From assembly GCA_018432315.1 (NCBI GenBank), contig JAHDLB010000030.1, positions 62,001 to 126,000 of the forward strand: a stretch of DNA of 64,000 nt. The letters are read 5' to 3'. A model generated the notes under the pieces. The model searched no databases. It was not told where the DNA came from and worked only from the letters and a program-made list of their open reading frames with translations. The translations under genes and the position numbers were made by a program. Source of the stretch: Anaerolineae bacterium (GTDB lineage Bacteria > Chloroflexota > Anaerolineae > Aggregatilineales > Aggregatilineaceae). How positions within the stretch are numbered: the first letter of the stretch is position 1; every line of letters begins with the position of its first letter. Positions 16,187-24,669 of this stretch are shown piece after piece.

Positions 16187-18238
16187 TTACTCGCCGCCAG
16201 CCTCCTCGGTCGCCTCGGCGGTCGGCTCAGGCGCCGCTTCCTCGGTCACGTCGGGAGCAGGCTCCTCGGTGGCCTCGTCGGTCGCTTCGGGTTCCGCTTC
16301 TGCGGTCGGCTCAGCCTCGGGTTCTTCGGTGGCGACAGGTTCGGCCTCGCCACCCTCCTCAGCCGCCGCGTCCTCATAGGCGGCCAGCATGTCGAACACC
16401 TCGTCGCGCGTCGCATCGCCGAACGCGGCCAGATCGAACCCGGCAAACGCGTAGTCGGCCAGCACGTCCTGCGCTTCGGACATGAAGAAGTTCCACATGA
16501 AGGCGCGCACCAGCGGCAGGTCGAGCGACTGGTCGCTGAAGACGTAGTGAATCGGGTAGCTCAGCGGGTAGGTCCCATCCTCGAACGTCGCCACCTCCGG
16601 CGCGGTGCAGCCGTCCCCGCCATCGACCGGCACCAACCGCACGTCAGCCTCGCTGTTTTGCAGGTCGCTCCACAGCAGGTACGTGAGCCCGTTGTCGGTG
16701 TTGGCGACGCCCTGCGCGCGGTAGAGCGGGTCGGCGTACGGCGTCGCGTCATCGCGCATCAGGAAGCCCAGGTCCCCGATCAGGTTGAACGTCATGTAGT
16801 CGGTTTCGCCGGAACGCAGCGGCGGCACCACGAGCAGCACGTCGCTGTCCGGCCAATCGGGGTTGATGTCGCTCCACGCAGCCGGGGCGGGCGCGTCCTC
16901 GGTGCCCGCCGCGAAGATCTGCGCCGCCGTGTCCGCGTCGAGGCATTCCAGCCAGTCATTCGCCGCCGGCACGGCAAACACCAGCGCGTCATAGCCCAGC
17001 TCGAGCGTGTACGGGGCGATGCCGTTCTCGTCGCACAGCGCCAGCTCGTCACCGGTCGGCGGGCGCGTGGTCTGGAGCACGTCCGCCGTGCCGCTGCAGA
17101 ACGCTTCCCAGCCCGCGCTGTTGCCCAGCGTCTCGATCTCGACGTCGGCGTTGATGTAGCGAGTCATGAACGTGTCGAAAATGGAATCGCTCAGGTCGCC
17201 CAGCAGCGAGGTTCCCGCCACTGTCACGATGCCCGCCTCGGTGGTCGGGATCTCGACCGGGGTCAGCGGGCGGGTGAAGGTCCGGCCCACGTTCCCGGAC
17301 CGGATGTTGTTCCACCCGAACTCGTAAGTGGCCGGGGTCGGGACGCTGTAGCCCTGCTCGGCAGCCACTGCCGCCGCGCCGTTCTCATCGGTCAGCACGA
17401 ACTCCATGAACGCCTGCGTTTCGGACATCTGGGCGCTGCCGGCGTTGACGTACAGGTAGGCCGTGCGCGCGTAAGGATACGTCCGGTTTTCGAGCGTGCT
17501 CAGCAGGGGCGGGATGCACTCGAAGCTGGCGTCTTCGACCTCCAGCGGCACAACGGTCCCGTCAGGGTCCAGCGCTTCGAGGCCGGCCAGCGACAGGTAC
17601 GCCAGGGCGTCGGAGTCTTCTTCCTGGACCTTCTCCAGGATGTTCGCCAGCTCGGTGGTCGTGACGATCTCCTCGCGCAGGTCGCCCGCCGGCAGCAGCC
17701 GCCGGAACAGCAGGTAGGTGTTGCTGTTCGTGTCCGGCCCGTAGAACGTCACCGGCCCGTCCAGCGTCGTCGCCAGCAGGTCGCCGTCCCAGGTGACCTC
17801 CGCCGGGGCGCCAAGCTGCCAGATCTCGTCCAGCGTCTCCTGGCTCACGCACTGGACGTCCGCCGCCGTGCTCGCCAGGAACACAACCGCCTCGTAGGCG
17901 ATCACCGTCTCGATGAAGTCGGTCCCGGCGTTGGCGCACGCCTGGATTTGCAGGTCGGAGATCGGCTCGTTCGACATCACGATATCGACGTCGCCGGTAC
18001 ACAGCGCGTCGAAGCCCGCCCGCAGGCCGCCACCGGGATCGATCTGCACCTGGGCCGAGGCGTGATCTTCGAGATACGCATCACGGATCGCGCTCACCAG
18101 GGCTTCCAGTTCGAGCGTCCCCTGGATGACAACCCCGGTCGACTCGCCATCATCCTGCGCGTAGGCCGCCGGAACCGCCAGCGCCAGCGCGAGCACGACA
18201 AACAGGAATGGCCGGAACACACGCCAGACATTCGGCAT
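16187..18238 (-). CDS. Exported protein with two tandem PstS-like substrate-binding domains
   Basis: Protein of 683 residues. Signal peptide (~1-27, ending YAQ). Domain 1 ~30-320 and domain 2 ~335-610 each look like a type II periplasmic binding protein of the PstS/'PBP_like' group (IQGTLELEALVSAIRDAY, DIVMSNEPISDL in the first; VTVAGTSLLGDLSDSIFD, VLQTTRPPTGDELALC in the second). The end is an acidic Glu/Ala/Pro/Thr tail (~625-683). Normal PstS has one such unit; a duplicated form without adjacent permease or ATPase genes points to a sensor or scavenging role (inference). GGAGGAG precedes the ATG at 18238; the in-frame start at 18280 is rejected. Confidence 0.8.
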   Translation of the reverse strand: MPNVWRVFRPFLFVVLALALAVPAAYAQDDGESTGVVIQGTLELEALVSAIRDAYLEDHASAQVQIDPGGGLRAGFDALCTGDVDIVMSNEPISDLQIQACANAGTDFIETVIAYEAVVFLASTAADVQCVSQETLDEIWQLGAPAEVTWDGDLLATTLDGPVTFYGPDTNSNTYLLFRRLLPAGDLREEIVTTTELANILEKVQEEDSDALAYLSLAGLEALDPDGTVVPLEVEDASFECIPPLLSTLENRTYPYARTAYLYVNAGSAQMSETQAFMEFVLTDENGAAAVAAEQGYSVPTPATYEFGWNNIRSGNVGRTFTRPLTPVEIPTTEAGIVTVAGTSLLGDLSDSIFDTFMTRYINADVEIETLGNSAGWEAFCSGTADVLQTTRPPTGDELALCDENGIAPYTLELGYDALVFAVPAANDWLECLDADTAAQIFAAGTEDAPAPAAWSDINPDWPDSDVLLVVPPLRSGETDYMTFNLIGDLGFLMRDDATPYADPLYRAQGVANTDNGLTYLLWSDLQNSEADVRLVPVDGGDGCTAPEVATFEDGTYPLSYPIHYVFSDQSLDLPLVRAFMWNFFMSEAQDVLADYAFAGFDLAAFGDATRDEVFDMLAAYEDAAAEEGGEAEPVATEEPEAEPTAEAEPEATDEATEEPAPDVTEEAAPEPTAEATEEAGGE

Positions 18239-18404
18239 AGGGAATTCTCCTCCAAACAAGCGCCCCGGTTTTCCGGGCACGCATCAGCATAAATCCTGCA
18301 CACAAGTCCATTACGCGGCCCGAACCAGCGCCGGGCACTGCAGGAAGATTTTACACGCTCGCCGGAATATGTCCAGCGCCAAGCCGCCAGTTTTCGCCTC
18401 CGCA

Positions 18405-18413
18405 TGGTATAAT
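18405..18413 (+). promoter_or_regulatory. Extended -10 promoter of the methyltransferase gene
   Basis: TGGTATAAT, identical to the efp box, about 48 bases before the ATG at 18461. Leader contains AAAGG. Confidence 0.6.
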
Positions 18414-18460
18414 GCCCGCCATCCTGCCGCCCGATCTGTCGAAAGGTCGCCAGCGCTGCC

Positions 18461-19144
18461 ATGAGCACGATCCACCCTTCCCCACTGCGGCGCGCGTGGA
18501 CGCGCCTGCTCCGGCTGGGATTCCGCCTGCTGTACAACGAGATGGCGTTCACCTACGACACCGTCAGCCGCGTGGTCAGCCTGGGCCAGTGGCGCGACTG
18601 GCAGCGCGTCGCGCTCGAACATCTGGACGCCCCGCCCGGCGCCGCGATCCTGGAGCTGGCGCACGGCACCGGCAACCTGCAGATCGACCTGCTCGCCGCG
18701 GGCTTCGGGCCGGTCGGCATGGACCTCAGCCGGGCGATGGGACGCATCGCGCGCCGCAAGCTGCGCGGTCGCGACCTGCCTGCGCGGCTGGTCCGGGCGC
18801 GCGCCCAGGCGCTGCCGTTCGCGGCGAACAGCTTTCCCGCCGCCGTGAGCACCTTCCCCACCGAGTTCATCGTCGACCCGGCGACGCTGGCCGAGCTGGC
18901 GCGGGTGTTGGCTCCCGGCGGCAAACTGGTCGTCGTGGTCAACGGCCTGCTCACGCGGCGCGGCGTGGCCGAAGAAGCGCTGGAGTTCGCCTACCGCGCC
19001 ACCGGGCAGCGCGGCCCGTGGCCGGGCGACATCGAGGGGCGTTTTGCGGACGCCGGGTTTATGTTCGCCCGTGTCGATCACCCGCTGGACGGCAGCATGG
19101 TGTCCCTCATCGTGGCGACGAAACAGGACGCCACACACCCCTGA
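18461..19144 (+). CDS. Class I SAM-dependent methyltransferase
   Basis: Protein of 227 residues. The SAM-binding motif I reads AILELAHGTGNLQIDLL (~62-78); the acidic end of beta2 is MDLSRAMG; post-motif FPTEFIVDPATLAELARVLAPGGKLVVVVNG is typical of UbiE/Methyltransf_11-type enzymes. The N-terminus has an amphipathic Arg-rich helix, so the protein may touch the membrane. The substrate is unknown: quinone, lipid or small-molecule methylation are all possible. It has its own extended -10 promoter and faces away from the substrate-binding gene. Confidence 0.85.
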   Translation: MSTIHPSPLRRAWTRLLRLGFRLLYNEMAFTYDTVSRVVSLGQWRDWQRVALEHLDAPPGAAILELAHGTGNLQIDLLAAGFGPVGMDLSRAMGRIARRKLRGRDLPARLVRARAQALPFAANSFPAAVSTFPTEFIVDPATLAELARVLAPGGKLVVVVNGLLTRRGVAEEALEFAYRATGQRGPWPGDIEGRFADAGFMFARVDHPLDGSMVSLIVATKQDATHP

Positions 19145-19215
19145 TCTTGGCTGGCGCGTGGCGTATCTGCTAAGTTTTCGTATACCATCGTTCGCCGTTG
19201 CCAGAGAGGTCTACC

Positions 19216-20091
19216 ATGCGCCGCAGCCCTACCTTCCACCGCTTGATGGTTCTGGTCGCCCTGCTGATTCTGACCGGGATCGTCCTGTCCGCCCGGCACA
19301 TCACCGCCCAGGATGACGAATTCCAGCCGCCGGAGGACGTCACGTTCCAGCCCATCGACGCGATCATCGAGACGGACCTGGACGTCACCAACTTCGCGAA
19401 CGACGGCACCGCGACCCTGCCCATCGAAACCAGCGTCCCGGTGGCGTGCTCCATCGTCTACGGCCCCACGCCGGAGTTCGGATCGCTGAGCCTCGACATG
19501 GACATGGCCGGCGGTCCGCACACCGATCACAGCCCGCTGCTGACCGGCCTGGAGCCGGAGACGACCTACTATTTCCGCGTGCAAGGGGTGGATGCCGCCG
19601 GGATCATTTACCTGTCCGACGTGATGACCTTCACCACGCCGCCGCGCTCGGACGAGCCGGTCACCAACCTGGCTTCGCCGGAACTCGGCGCGGAGATCAC
19701 CGGCGCGAGCAGCGCTTTCGGCGGCGCGGATCTGGACGATCCGTGGGGCGCGGGCAGCGCGTTCGACGGCAACCCGAACACGGCGTGGTCGAGCGCCGGG
19801 GACGGGGACGAGGCGTGGATCGAGGTCCGGCTGGCGCAGCGCGCGCGGATCACGGCGGTCGAATTCTGGACGCGGTTCATGAGTGATGGCTCCGCACAGA
19901 TCACGTCGTTCACCGTCACCACCGATTCTGGCGAGACGTTCGGCCCCTTCGACCTGCCGGACGCCGAGCAGGCGTACACCTTCGAGGTCGATATCGAGGC
20001 CGAGACGTTACGCTTCGACGTCACCAGCAGCACCGGCGGCAACACCGGCGCGGTGGATATCGCGGTGTATGGCGAGCCAGTCGCCGGTTGA
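19216..20091 (+). CDS. Secreted FN3 plus discoidin (F5/8 type C)-like protein
   Basis: Protein of 291 residues with a signal peptide or anchor (LMVLVALLILTGIVLSA). Residues ~45-135 resemble a fibronectin III / purple-acid-phosphatase-like N-terminal module (TSVPVACSIVYGPTPEFG, LTGLEPETTYYFRVQGVDAAG). Residues ~145-290 resemble a discoidin domain (AFDGNPNTAWSSAG, EAWIEVRLAQRARITAVEFW, TLRFDVTSSTGGNTGAVDIAVYG). Such domains bind carbohydrate or cell-surface ligands. AGAGAGGT precedes the ATG at 19216. The last 84 bases overlap, tail to tail, the end of the WD40 gene on the other strand. Confidence 0.75.
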   Translation: MRRSPTFHRLMVLVALLILTGIVLSARHITAQDDEFQPPEDVTFQPIDAIIETDLDVTNFANDGTATLPIETSVPVACSIVYGPTPEFGSLSLDMDMAGGPHTDHSPLLTGLEPETTYYFRVQGVDAAGIIYLSDVMTFTTPPRSDEPVTNLASPELGAEITGASSAFGGADLDDPWGAGSAFDGNPNTAWSSAGDGDEAWIEVRLAQRARITAVEFWTRFMSDGSAQITSFTVTTDSGETFGPFDLPDAEQAYTFEVDIEAETLRFDVTSSTGGNTGAVDIAVYGEPVAG

Positions 20092-21165
20092 CCCGGGGCG
20101 CACCCTTGTGGCCGTCGGGGTGGCGGTAGGTGTCTCGGTTGGTGTGGGGGTTGGGGTAGCTACCGGTTCGATCAAGGTCGAGGGTTCAACAAGCTGAGGC
20201 TCTGTGAATCCAACCCCTCCATACAGGATGTAAGCGCTATCCGGACTCCATGCCAGCGTATCCAAATACGCTTCCGTTTCCAGCGTGCCGATCTGCGCAC
20301 CGGTGGCAGCATCCCAGATCTTGAGCGAGTGTGGGCTCACGCCAGCCAACATGCTCCCATCGGGGCTCCACACGATTTCGTACAGGGACTCATCGTCATG
20401 GCTGGTCAAAGTCATCACAAGCTGCCCGGTGATGGTGTCCCAGATCAAGGCCGTACCCTGGATGCTGGTGGTTGCCAGTTTCGTGCCATCCGGGCTCCAG
20501 GCGCCCCACAAGGTCGGGTGTGTCGGGAACTCACCGAGCGTCATCAGGCGGGTCCAGGTGGCTGTGTCCCAAATCGCAGAGGCAGCATCGGCGCTGCAGG
20601 TTGCCAGCCGCGTACCATCCGGACTCCAGGCCACCGACAAGATGACGTCGGAAAAGTCTTCCAGCTCGGCGATCAACTGCTGAGAGGCAACGTCCCAGAC
20701 CTTGATCCGGTATCCCTCCCAGACTTCAACGCCCACGGCTAACAGCGTGCCGTCTGGATTCAAGGCGGCAGCGTAGATCAGGGATGCACCTTCGAACATA
20801 GTAGTCTGCCCTGTCGTCAGGTCGAGCGTCCACACATAGGCGCTGGGTTGAGTCGACGCCGAGGCAGCAATGGCAAGCAGAACGCCATCGGAACTCCAGC
20901 TGATCGACGTGATCAATGGCGGGCCAGATAAATTGAAGTCCGGCGCAGGGAAGGCCTCCACGAGCTGACCGGTAGCAGCGTCCCAGATTTGCACATAACC
21001 GTCATAATCACCTGTTGCATATCGCGTGCTGTCTGGACTCCAGGCTGTGGTACTGATAGGCGACTCTGCCTCTTGAGCAGCGCTGGGGGCGACTTCGAAT
21101 AACGGTTGAACCACACCGATCGTGATTGCCAACAGAAACGGAAGCAGCTTGCGAACTCGGATCAT
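20008..21165 (-). CDS. Exported WD40-repeat protein, probably truncated
   Basis: Protein of 385 residues. Signal peptide ~1-27 (LLPFLLAITIGVVQ), then six clear WD repeats (each SPDGTxLAT...xxIWDxATG) and the first half of a seventh (LDTLAWSPDSAYILYGG), after which the sequence turns into a Thr/Pro linker (TPTPTPTETPTATPTATR) and about 25 residues encoded antisense to the discoidin gene. A seven-bladed propeller would normally need the missing half blade. Base composition by eye is less GC-rich than its neighbours. GAGGAG precedes the ATG at 21165; the upstream in-frame start at 21249 is rejected. Confidence 0.75.
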   Translation of the reverse strand: MIRVRKLLPFLLAITIGVVQPLFEVAPSAAQEAESPISTTAWSPDSTRYATGDYDGYVQIWDAATGQLVEAFPAPDFNLSGPPLITSISWSSDGVLLAIAASASTQPSAYVWTLDLTTGQTTMFEGASLIYAAALNPDGTLLAVGVEVWEGYRIKVWDVASQQLIAELEDFSDVILSVAWSPDGTRLATCSADAASAIWDTATWTRLMTLGEFPTHPTLWGAWSPDGTKLATTSIQGTALIWDTITGQLVMTLTSHDDESLYEIVWSPDGSMLAGVSPHSLKIWDAATGAQIGTLETEAYLDTLAWSPDSAYILYGGVGFTEPQLVEPSTLIEPVATPTPTPTETPTATPTATRVRPGSTGDWLAIHRDIHRAGVAAGAAGDVEA

Positions 21166-21352
21166 TTGCTCGCTCCTCTCTGCGATTACCTGCGCCCATG
21201 GTACGGGCAGATGCCTGTTCATCAAACCGGGACGTTCGCATGAAGGCACTCATATACTTGTGTAGTAGTTTAGGTGAAACAGCCAGGGGGGCAAGCTGGG
21301 CAGGCATTACCATGCTGCCGGAGTGCATTCAGGAACCGCATTAGAAGCAGCG

Positions 21353-21372
21353 AGGGGCCGCGCCGGGCCCCT
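21353..21372 (-). terminator. Possible terminator after the DUF1385 gene
   Basis: A 7-bp stem (21353-21359 with 21366-21372, loop of 6), all G/C-rich, lies just past the stop at 21397 on the minus strand. No T-tract follows, so the call is weak. Confidence 0.35.
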
Positions 21373-21396
21373 CTGTTCGTTGGATCCGTGGGTTCT

Positions 21397-22359
21397 TCAG
21401 TCGCCCGTCGGCTCGACGGCGACGTCCCCCGCCACCCGTTCCGCTTGTGGCGCCGCGGCGGCCCGCTCCGCCGCCAGCACGCGCTCCAGCGCCGCGATGC
21501 CGACCTCGAGCATCGACTCGTCCGGCTCGCGCGTGGTCAGGTGTTGCAGCGCCAGGTTGGGCTTGATGATCCAGCGAATGATCGGGTTGTCGAGGTGCTT
21601 GGCGGTGAACCGGATCACCTCGTACGCCACGCCCGCGATCGGCAGGATGAGCGCAACGCGCGACAGCAGCAGGCCGATCACGCTGTCCGGGCGCCCGGTG
21701 ATGATGTGAACCAACACGGAGAGCACGACCAGCGTCAGCAGAAAAGCCGTGCCGCAGCGCGGGTGCTCGATCGGGAACGCAGCGGTGTTTTCTGGGGTGA
21801 GCTCCGCGCCCGCTTCGTAGGCGTTGATCGTCTTGTGCTCGGCGCCGTGATAGCCGAACAGCCGCTTGACGTCGTTCATGTGGCCGATGACCCAGATATA
21901 CCCGGTCAGCATCCCCAGCTTGATCACGCCTTCGACCAGGTCCGCCGCCAGCTTGCTGTCCAGGCTGGTCACATTTTTGACCAGCGCCGATCCCGCCGCG
22001 GGCAGCACGAAGAACAGACCGATGCCCATCGCCAGCGACACCACCACCAGCCCCATCCCGGCGGCTCCCTCCAGCGAAAAATCGACGTCTTCCTCTTCTT
22101 CGAGCGCCACGTCCGCCGACCACATCAGCGCCCGCGTGCCCAGGCCCAGCGCATCCCACAGCATCACCAGCCCGCGCACGAACGGCCACCGGGCGATCCG
22201 CCCGCGGTACAGAGCTGCGTTCAGCGGCACTTCCTTGATCACGATCTCGCCTTTGGGGTTCCGCACGGCAATCGCGGCCACGTACTGCCCGCGCATCATC
22301 ACGCCTTCGATCACGGCCTGCCCGCCATACGAAAACTGCATCGGTTTCTGTTCTGCCAT
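21397..22359 (-). CDS. DUF1385 (YqhQ-like) membrane protein
   Basis: Protein of 320 residues. The DUF1385 signature is clear: FSYGGQAVIEGVMMRG near the N-terminus and GYHGAEHKTINAYEAG and EHPRCGTAFLL in the middle. Four to five membrane segments (~100-125, 140-160, 200-225, 230-250). The family is widespread in Firmicutes and Chloroflexota; its function is unknown, and the conserved His/Glu/Cys could bind metal. Start: the GTG at 22383 overlaps the MFS stop (GTGA), but GGAG spaced 9 bases before the ATG at 22359 makes that the better start. Last gene of the GNAT-MFS-DUF1385 operon. Confidence 0.85.
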   Translation of the reverse strand: MAEQKPMQFSYGGQAVIEGVMMRGQYVAAIAVRNPKGEIVIKEVPLNAALYRGRIARWPFVRGLVMLWDALGLGTRALMWSADVALEEEEDVDFSLEGAAGMGLVVVSLAMGIGLFFVLPAAGSALVKNVTSLDSKLAADLVEGVIKLGMLTGYIWVIGHMNDVKRLFGYHGAEHKTINAYEAGAELTPENTAAFPIEHPRCGTAFLLTLVVLSVLVHIITGRPDSVIGLLLSRVALILPIAGVAYEVIRFTAKHLDNPIIRWIIKPNLALQHLTTREPDESMLEVGIAALERVLAAERAAAAPQAERVAGDVAVEPTGD

Positions 22360-22379
22360 CACACTCATCTCCACGTCTG

Positions 22380-23579
22380 TCACCTGCCGGCGCTGCTCGT
22401 CGACGGTATACCATTGTGCCGCGCCACACGCCGGTTAGCAAGCGCAGTTACCGCCGCGGCCATCACCAGCAGCGCCAACACGATGCTGTACGCGCTCCGC
22501 AGGTCCACCTGGTCGGCCACCCAGCCGAGCGTTTGCGGCGCGACCAGGATCGCCAGCCCGGCGCCCAGCGTCACGCGCGCGCTGGCCGCGTCGCTGTGAG
22601 CCGCGCCTACGCCCACCGCGATCGCCATCAGAAACGGGAACAGGTTCGACACGCCCAACCCGGCCACGAACAGCCCGGCGATAGTCAGCCCGGCCACCGG
22701 CGCCAGCCAGAACAACATGAATCCCGCCAGCGCCACGCCGATCGCCGCGAGCAGCAGCCGCGCCGAGTCCACCGCGCGCGACAACCGGCTGCCGAACGCG
22801 CGGCCAATCACCATCGCGCCGAAGAAGAACGCCATCACCATCGATGCGTCGGACTTGCCCAGCCCGCCCGGATTCACCAGGAAATCCGCGCCCCACGACA
22901 CGATCGACCATTCGGCAGCCACGCACAGCACCAGCGCCACCCAGTAGACCCAGAAAGTCAGCGGCAGCGCCGGGCGGCGCTCGCCGGGCACCGGCGCGGG
23001 CTGTTCCTGCGCGGGGAACGGTTGGCCGCGAAACGCGATCGCGCTGGCGACCCAGACACCCGCCGCCAGGATCAGCGCGGCCTGCCAGCCGATTCCCGCC
23101 CGCTGAAAGCCGCCGACCAGCAGCGGGCACAGCGCCGTGACGAAGCTAGCCCCCACGTTCGCCTCGGTGAGCGCCACGGCGCGGCGCGGGCCGTGCCGGT
23201 CGGCCAGCGACGACTGGACCAGCGCCAGCACGAACGTGCCCAGGTAGCCCATGATCCACGAGCCGCCGACGGTCAGCGCGGGATGCGGCCCCAGCGCGAC
23301 GGCCAGCGCGCCAACCGCCATTCCGGCCCCGCCTGCCCAGAAGACCGCCCGCCGCCCCCAGCGGCGCACGGCCCGGTCCGCGCTGAGCCCGGCCAGGACC
23401 ATCCCCAGCGCCAGCGCGCTGAAATGCAGCCCGCCGACCGTGTAACTCAGCCCCAGTTCGTCGCGCAGAAACGGCATCACCGGCCCCAACGACGCCTGCA
23501 AATAGGCGAAATAGGCCAGCATGACGTAGGCCAGCCAGGTGAACCGGTCGCGCACGAACACCGTCGATCCCACCGCCAT
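22380..23579 (-). CDS. MFS transporter
   Basis: Protein of 399 residues with about twelve membrane segments. It has the loop motif GLSADRAVRRWGRRAVF after TM2, typical of major facilitator permeases, and a second half repeat (FGSRLSRAVDSARLL). The central loop (~190-210) is short and Pro/Arg-rich. Substrate cannot be read from the sequence: sugar/fucose-permease-like and drug-efflux-like members share this form. It starts 3 bp after the GNAT gene and ends inside the DUF1385 start region, so all three genes are one operon. Confidence 0.85.
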   Translation of the reverse strand: MAVGSTVFVRDRFTWLAYVMLAYFAYLQASLGPVMPFLRDELGLSYTVGGLHFSALALGMVLAGLSADRAVRRWGRRAVFWAGGAGMAVGALAVALGPHPALTVGGSWIMGYLGTFVLALVQSSLADRHGPRRAVALTEANVGASFVTALCPLLVGGFQRAGIGWQAALILAAGVWVASAIAFRGQPFPAQEQPAPVPGERRPALPLTFWVYWVALVLCVAAEWSIVSWGADFLVNPGGLGKSDASMVMAFFFGAMVIGRAFGSRLSRAVDSARLLLAAIGVALAGFMLFWLAPVAGLTIAGLFVAGLGVSNLFPFLMAIAVGVGAAHSDAASARVTLGAGLAILVAPQTLGWVADQVDLRSAYSIVLALLVMAAAVTALANRRVARHNGIPSTSSAGR

Positions 23580-23582
23580 CGC

Positions 23583-24581
23583 TCAGCCCATCCCCACGTG
23601 AATCCCCATCGTGTGCTCGTCCAGCCGCCGCGTGAAGCCCACCGCCAGCGCCGCGCCGATCAGATCCTCCTGCCAGTGCGGCACGGTCAGGTCGATGCGC
23701 CGTCCAGGGCTGATCTGCCGGACCACGCCCGCCACGGCGGCGACCAGCGCCGGGCCAAGCTCGTCCGCCCCCGGGTCGAGCATCAGGCTCAACTCGTTGA
23801 CGCCGCCCGCCCGGCGGCGCGCCGCGATCACGCCGGTCGCGATCACCGCGCCGCCGCCATCGCGGGCGGTGATCGCGCGATTTTCCATCCCCGTCGCCAG
23901 CCGGATCACCGGGCTGAGCATCCGCAGAGCGGCAGGCCGCCGGAAGACCGCCTCCTCGACCGGCGCGTACCGCCGCACGTGCGGCGGCGTGATGCGCTCC
24001 GCCAGGTCATAGCGCGGTCGCCAGTCGAAGATCGAGCCCACTTCCAGCCGGGCCGGTTCCGGCAGCGCGTGCGGCGGCAGGTCGTGCTCCGCGGCGAGCG
24101 TCAGGTAGGCCAGCCCGCTGAACTGCTCGAAGCCCAGCCGCTCGTACAGGCTGACCGCCGGGACGTTGCCCGCCACCACGTCGAGCATAATGGTTTTCGC
24201 GCCCCGTTCGCGCGCCAGGTCCATGCACGCCTCGACCAGCCGTCGCGCGATGCCGCGCCGCCGGTAGTCTGGCAGTACCGCGACGTTGCCGATGTACCAG
24301 CGATCCGTCGCCCCCCGGCGCAGCACGTTAGCCGACCCAACCATTTGGCCGTCCTCCTCCCACACGAAACCGCGAAACGCGTCGCGCATGGACGGCGACA
24401 GCGCCGCGGCGGCCACCAGCAGCGGCCAGAGGCGGCGGATGCCGTTGATCGAATCGACGAACGACTCGACCTCCTCCGGCTGCATGCTCCAGGCGTCGTT
24501 GTCGGGATACTGGAAGGCGGGCGGGATGATCTCGGCCAGCGTCTTGAGGTCCGACGGCAGGCGAAGAGGTCGCAAAGTCAT
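23583..24581 (-). CDS. GNAT N-acetyltransferase with C-terminal extension
   Basis: Protein of 332 residues. Residues ~1-165 form a GNAT fold with acetyl-CoA motif NVAVLPDYRRRGIARRLVE and AVSLYERLGFEQFS. Residues ~170-332 look like a second, degenerate GNAT-like half (GVIAARRRAGGVNELSLML, VPHWQEDLIGAALAVGFTRR), as in tandem GNAT proteins. Substrate unknown. GGAGG precedes the ATG at 24581; the in-frame TTG upstream overlaps the ribosome site and is rejected. First gene of the operon with the MFS transporter, suggesting acetylation coupled to transport or resistance (inference). Confidence 0.8.
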   Translation of the reverse strand: MTLRPLRLPSDLKTLAEIIPPAFQYPDNDAWSMQPEEVESFVDSINGIRRLWPLLVAAAALSPSMRDAFRGFVWEEDGQMVGSANVLRRGATDRWYIGNVAVLPDYRRRGIARRLVEACMDLARERGAKTIMLDVVAGNVPAVSLYERLGFEQFSGLAYLTLAAEHDLPPHALPEPARLEVGSIFDWRPRYDLAERITPPHVRRYAPVEEAVFRRPAALRMLSPVIRLATGMENRAITARDGGGAVIATGVIAARRRAGGVNELSLMLDPGADELGPALVAAVAGVVRQISPGRRIDLTVPHWQEDLIGAALAVGFTRRLDEHTMGIHVGMG

Positions 24582-24624
24582 AATAATATCCTCCAAAAGT
24601 CGTACAGACCGATCGACGAGGCGC

Positions 24625-24645
24625 TGCTAGAATAGGTATGCCTAT
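24625..24645 (+). promoter_or_regulatory. Extended -10 promoter and small palindrome of the LysM lipoprotein gene
   Basis: TGCTAGAAT (24625-24633) overlaps an inverted repeat ATAGG-TATG-CCTAT (24632-24645) that would cover the transcription start. This is a plausible operator position, though the arms are only 5 bp. Confidence 0.45.
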
Positions 24646-24669
24646 CCATAACACAAAACGGGAGCCGCT

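Noticed and set aside
22416-24635. Plus-strand open frame of 739 codons opposite the GNAT-MFS-DUF1385 operon
   Set aside because: Arg/His/Pro/Gln-rich with no family landmarks; the minus strand genes are coherent and coupled.
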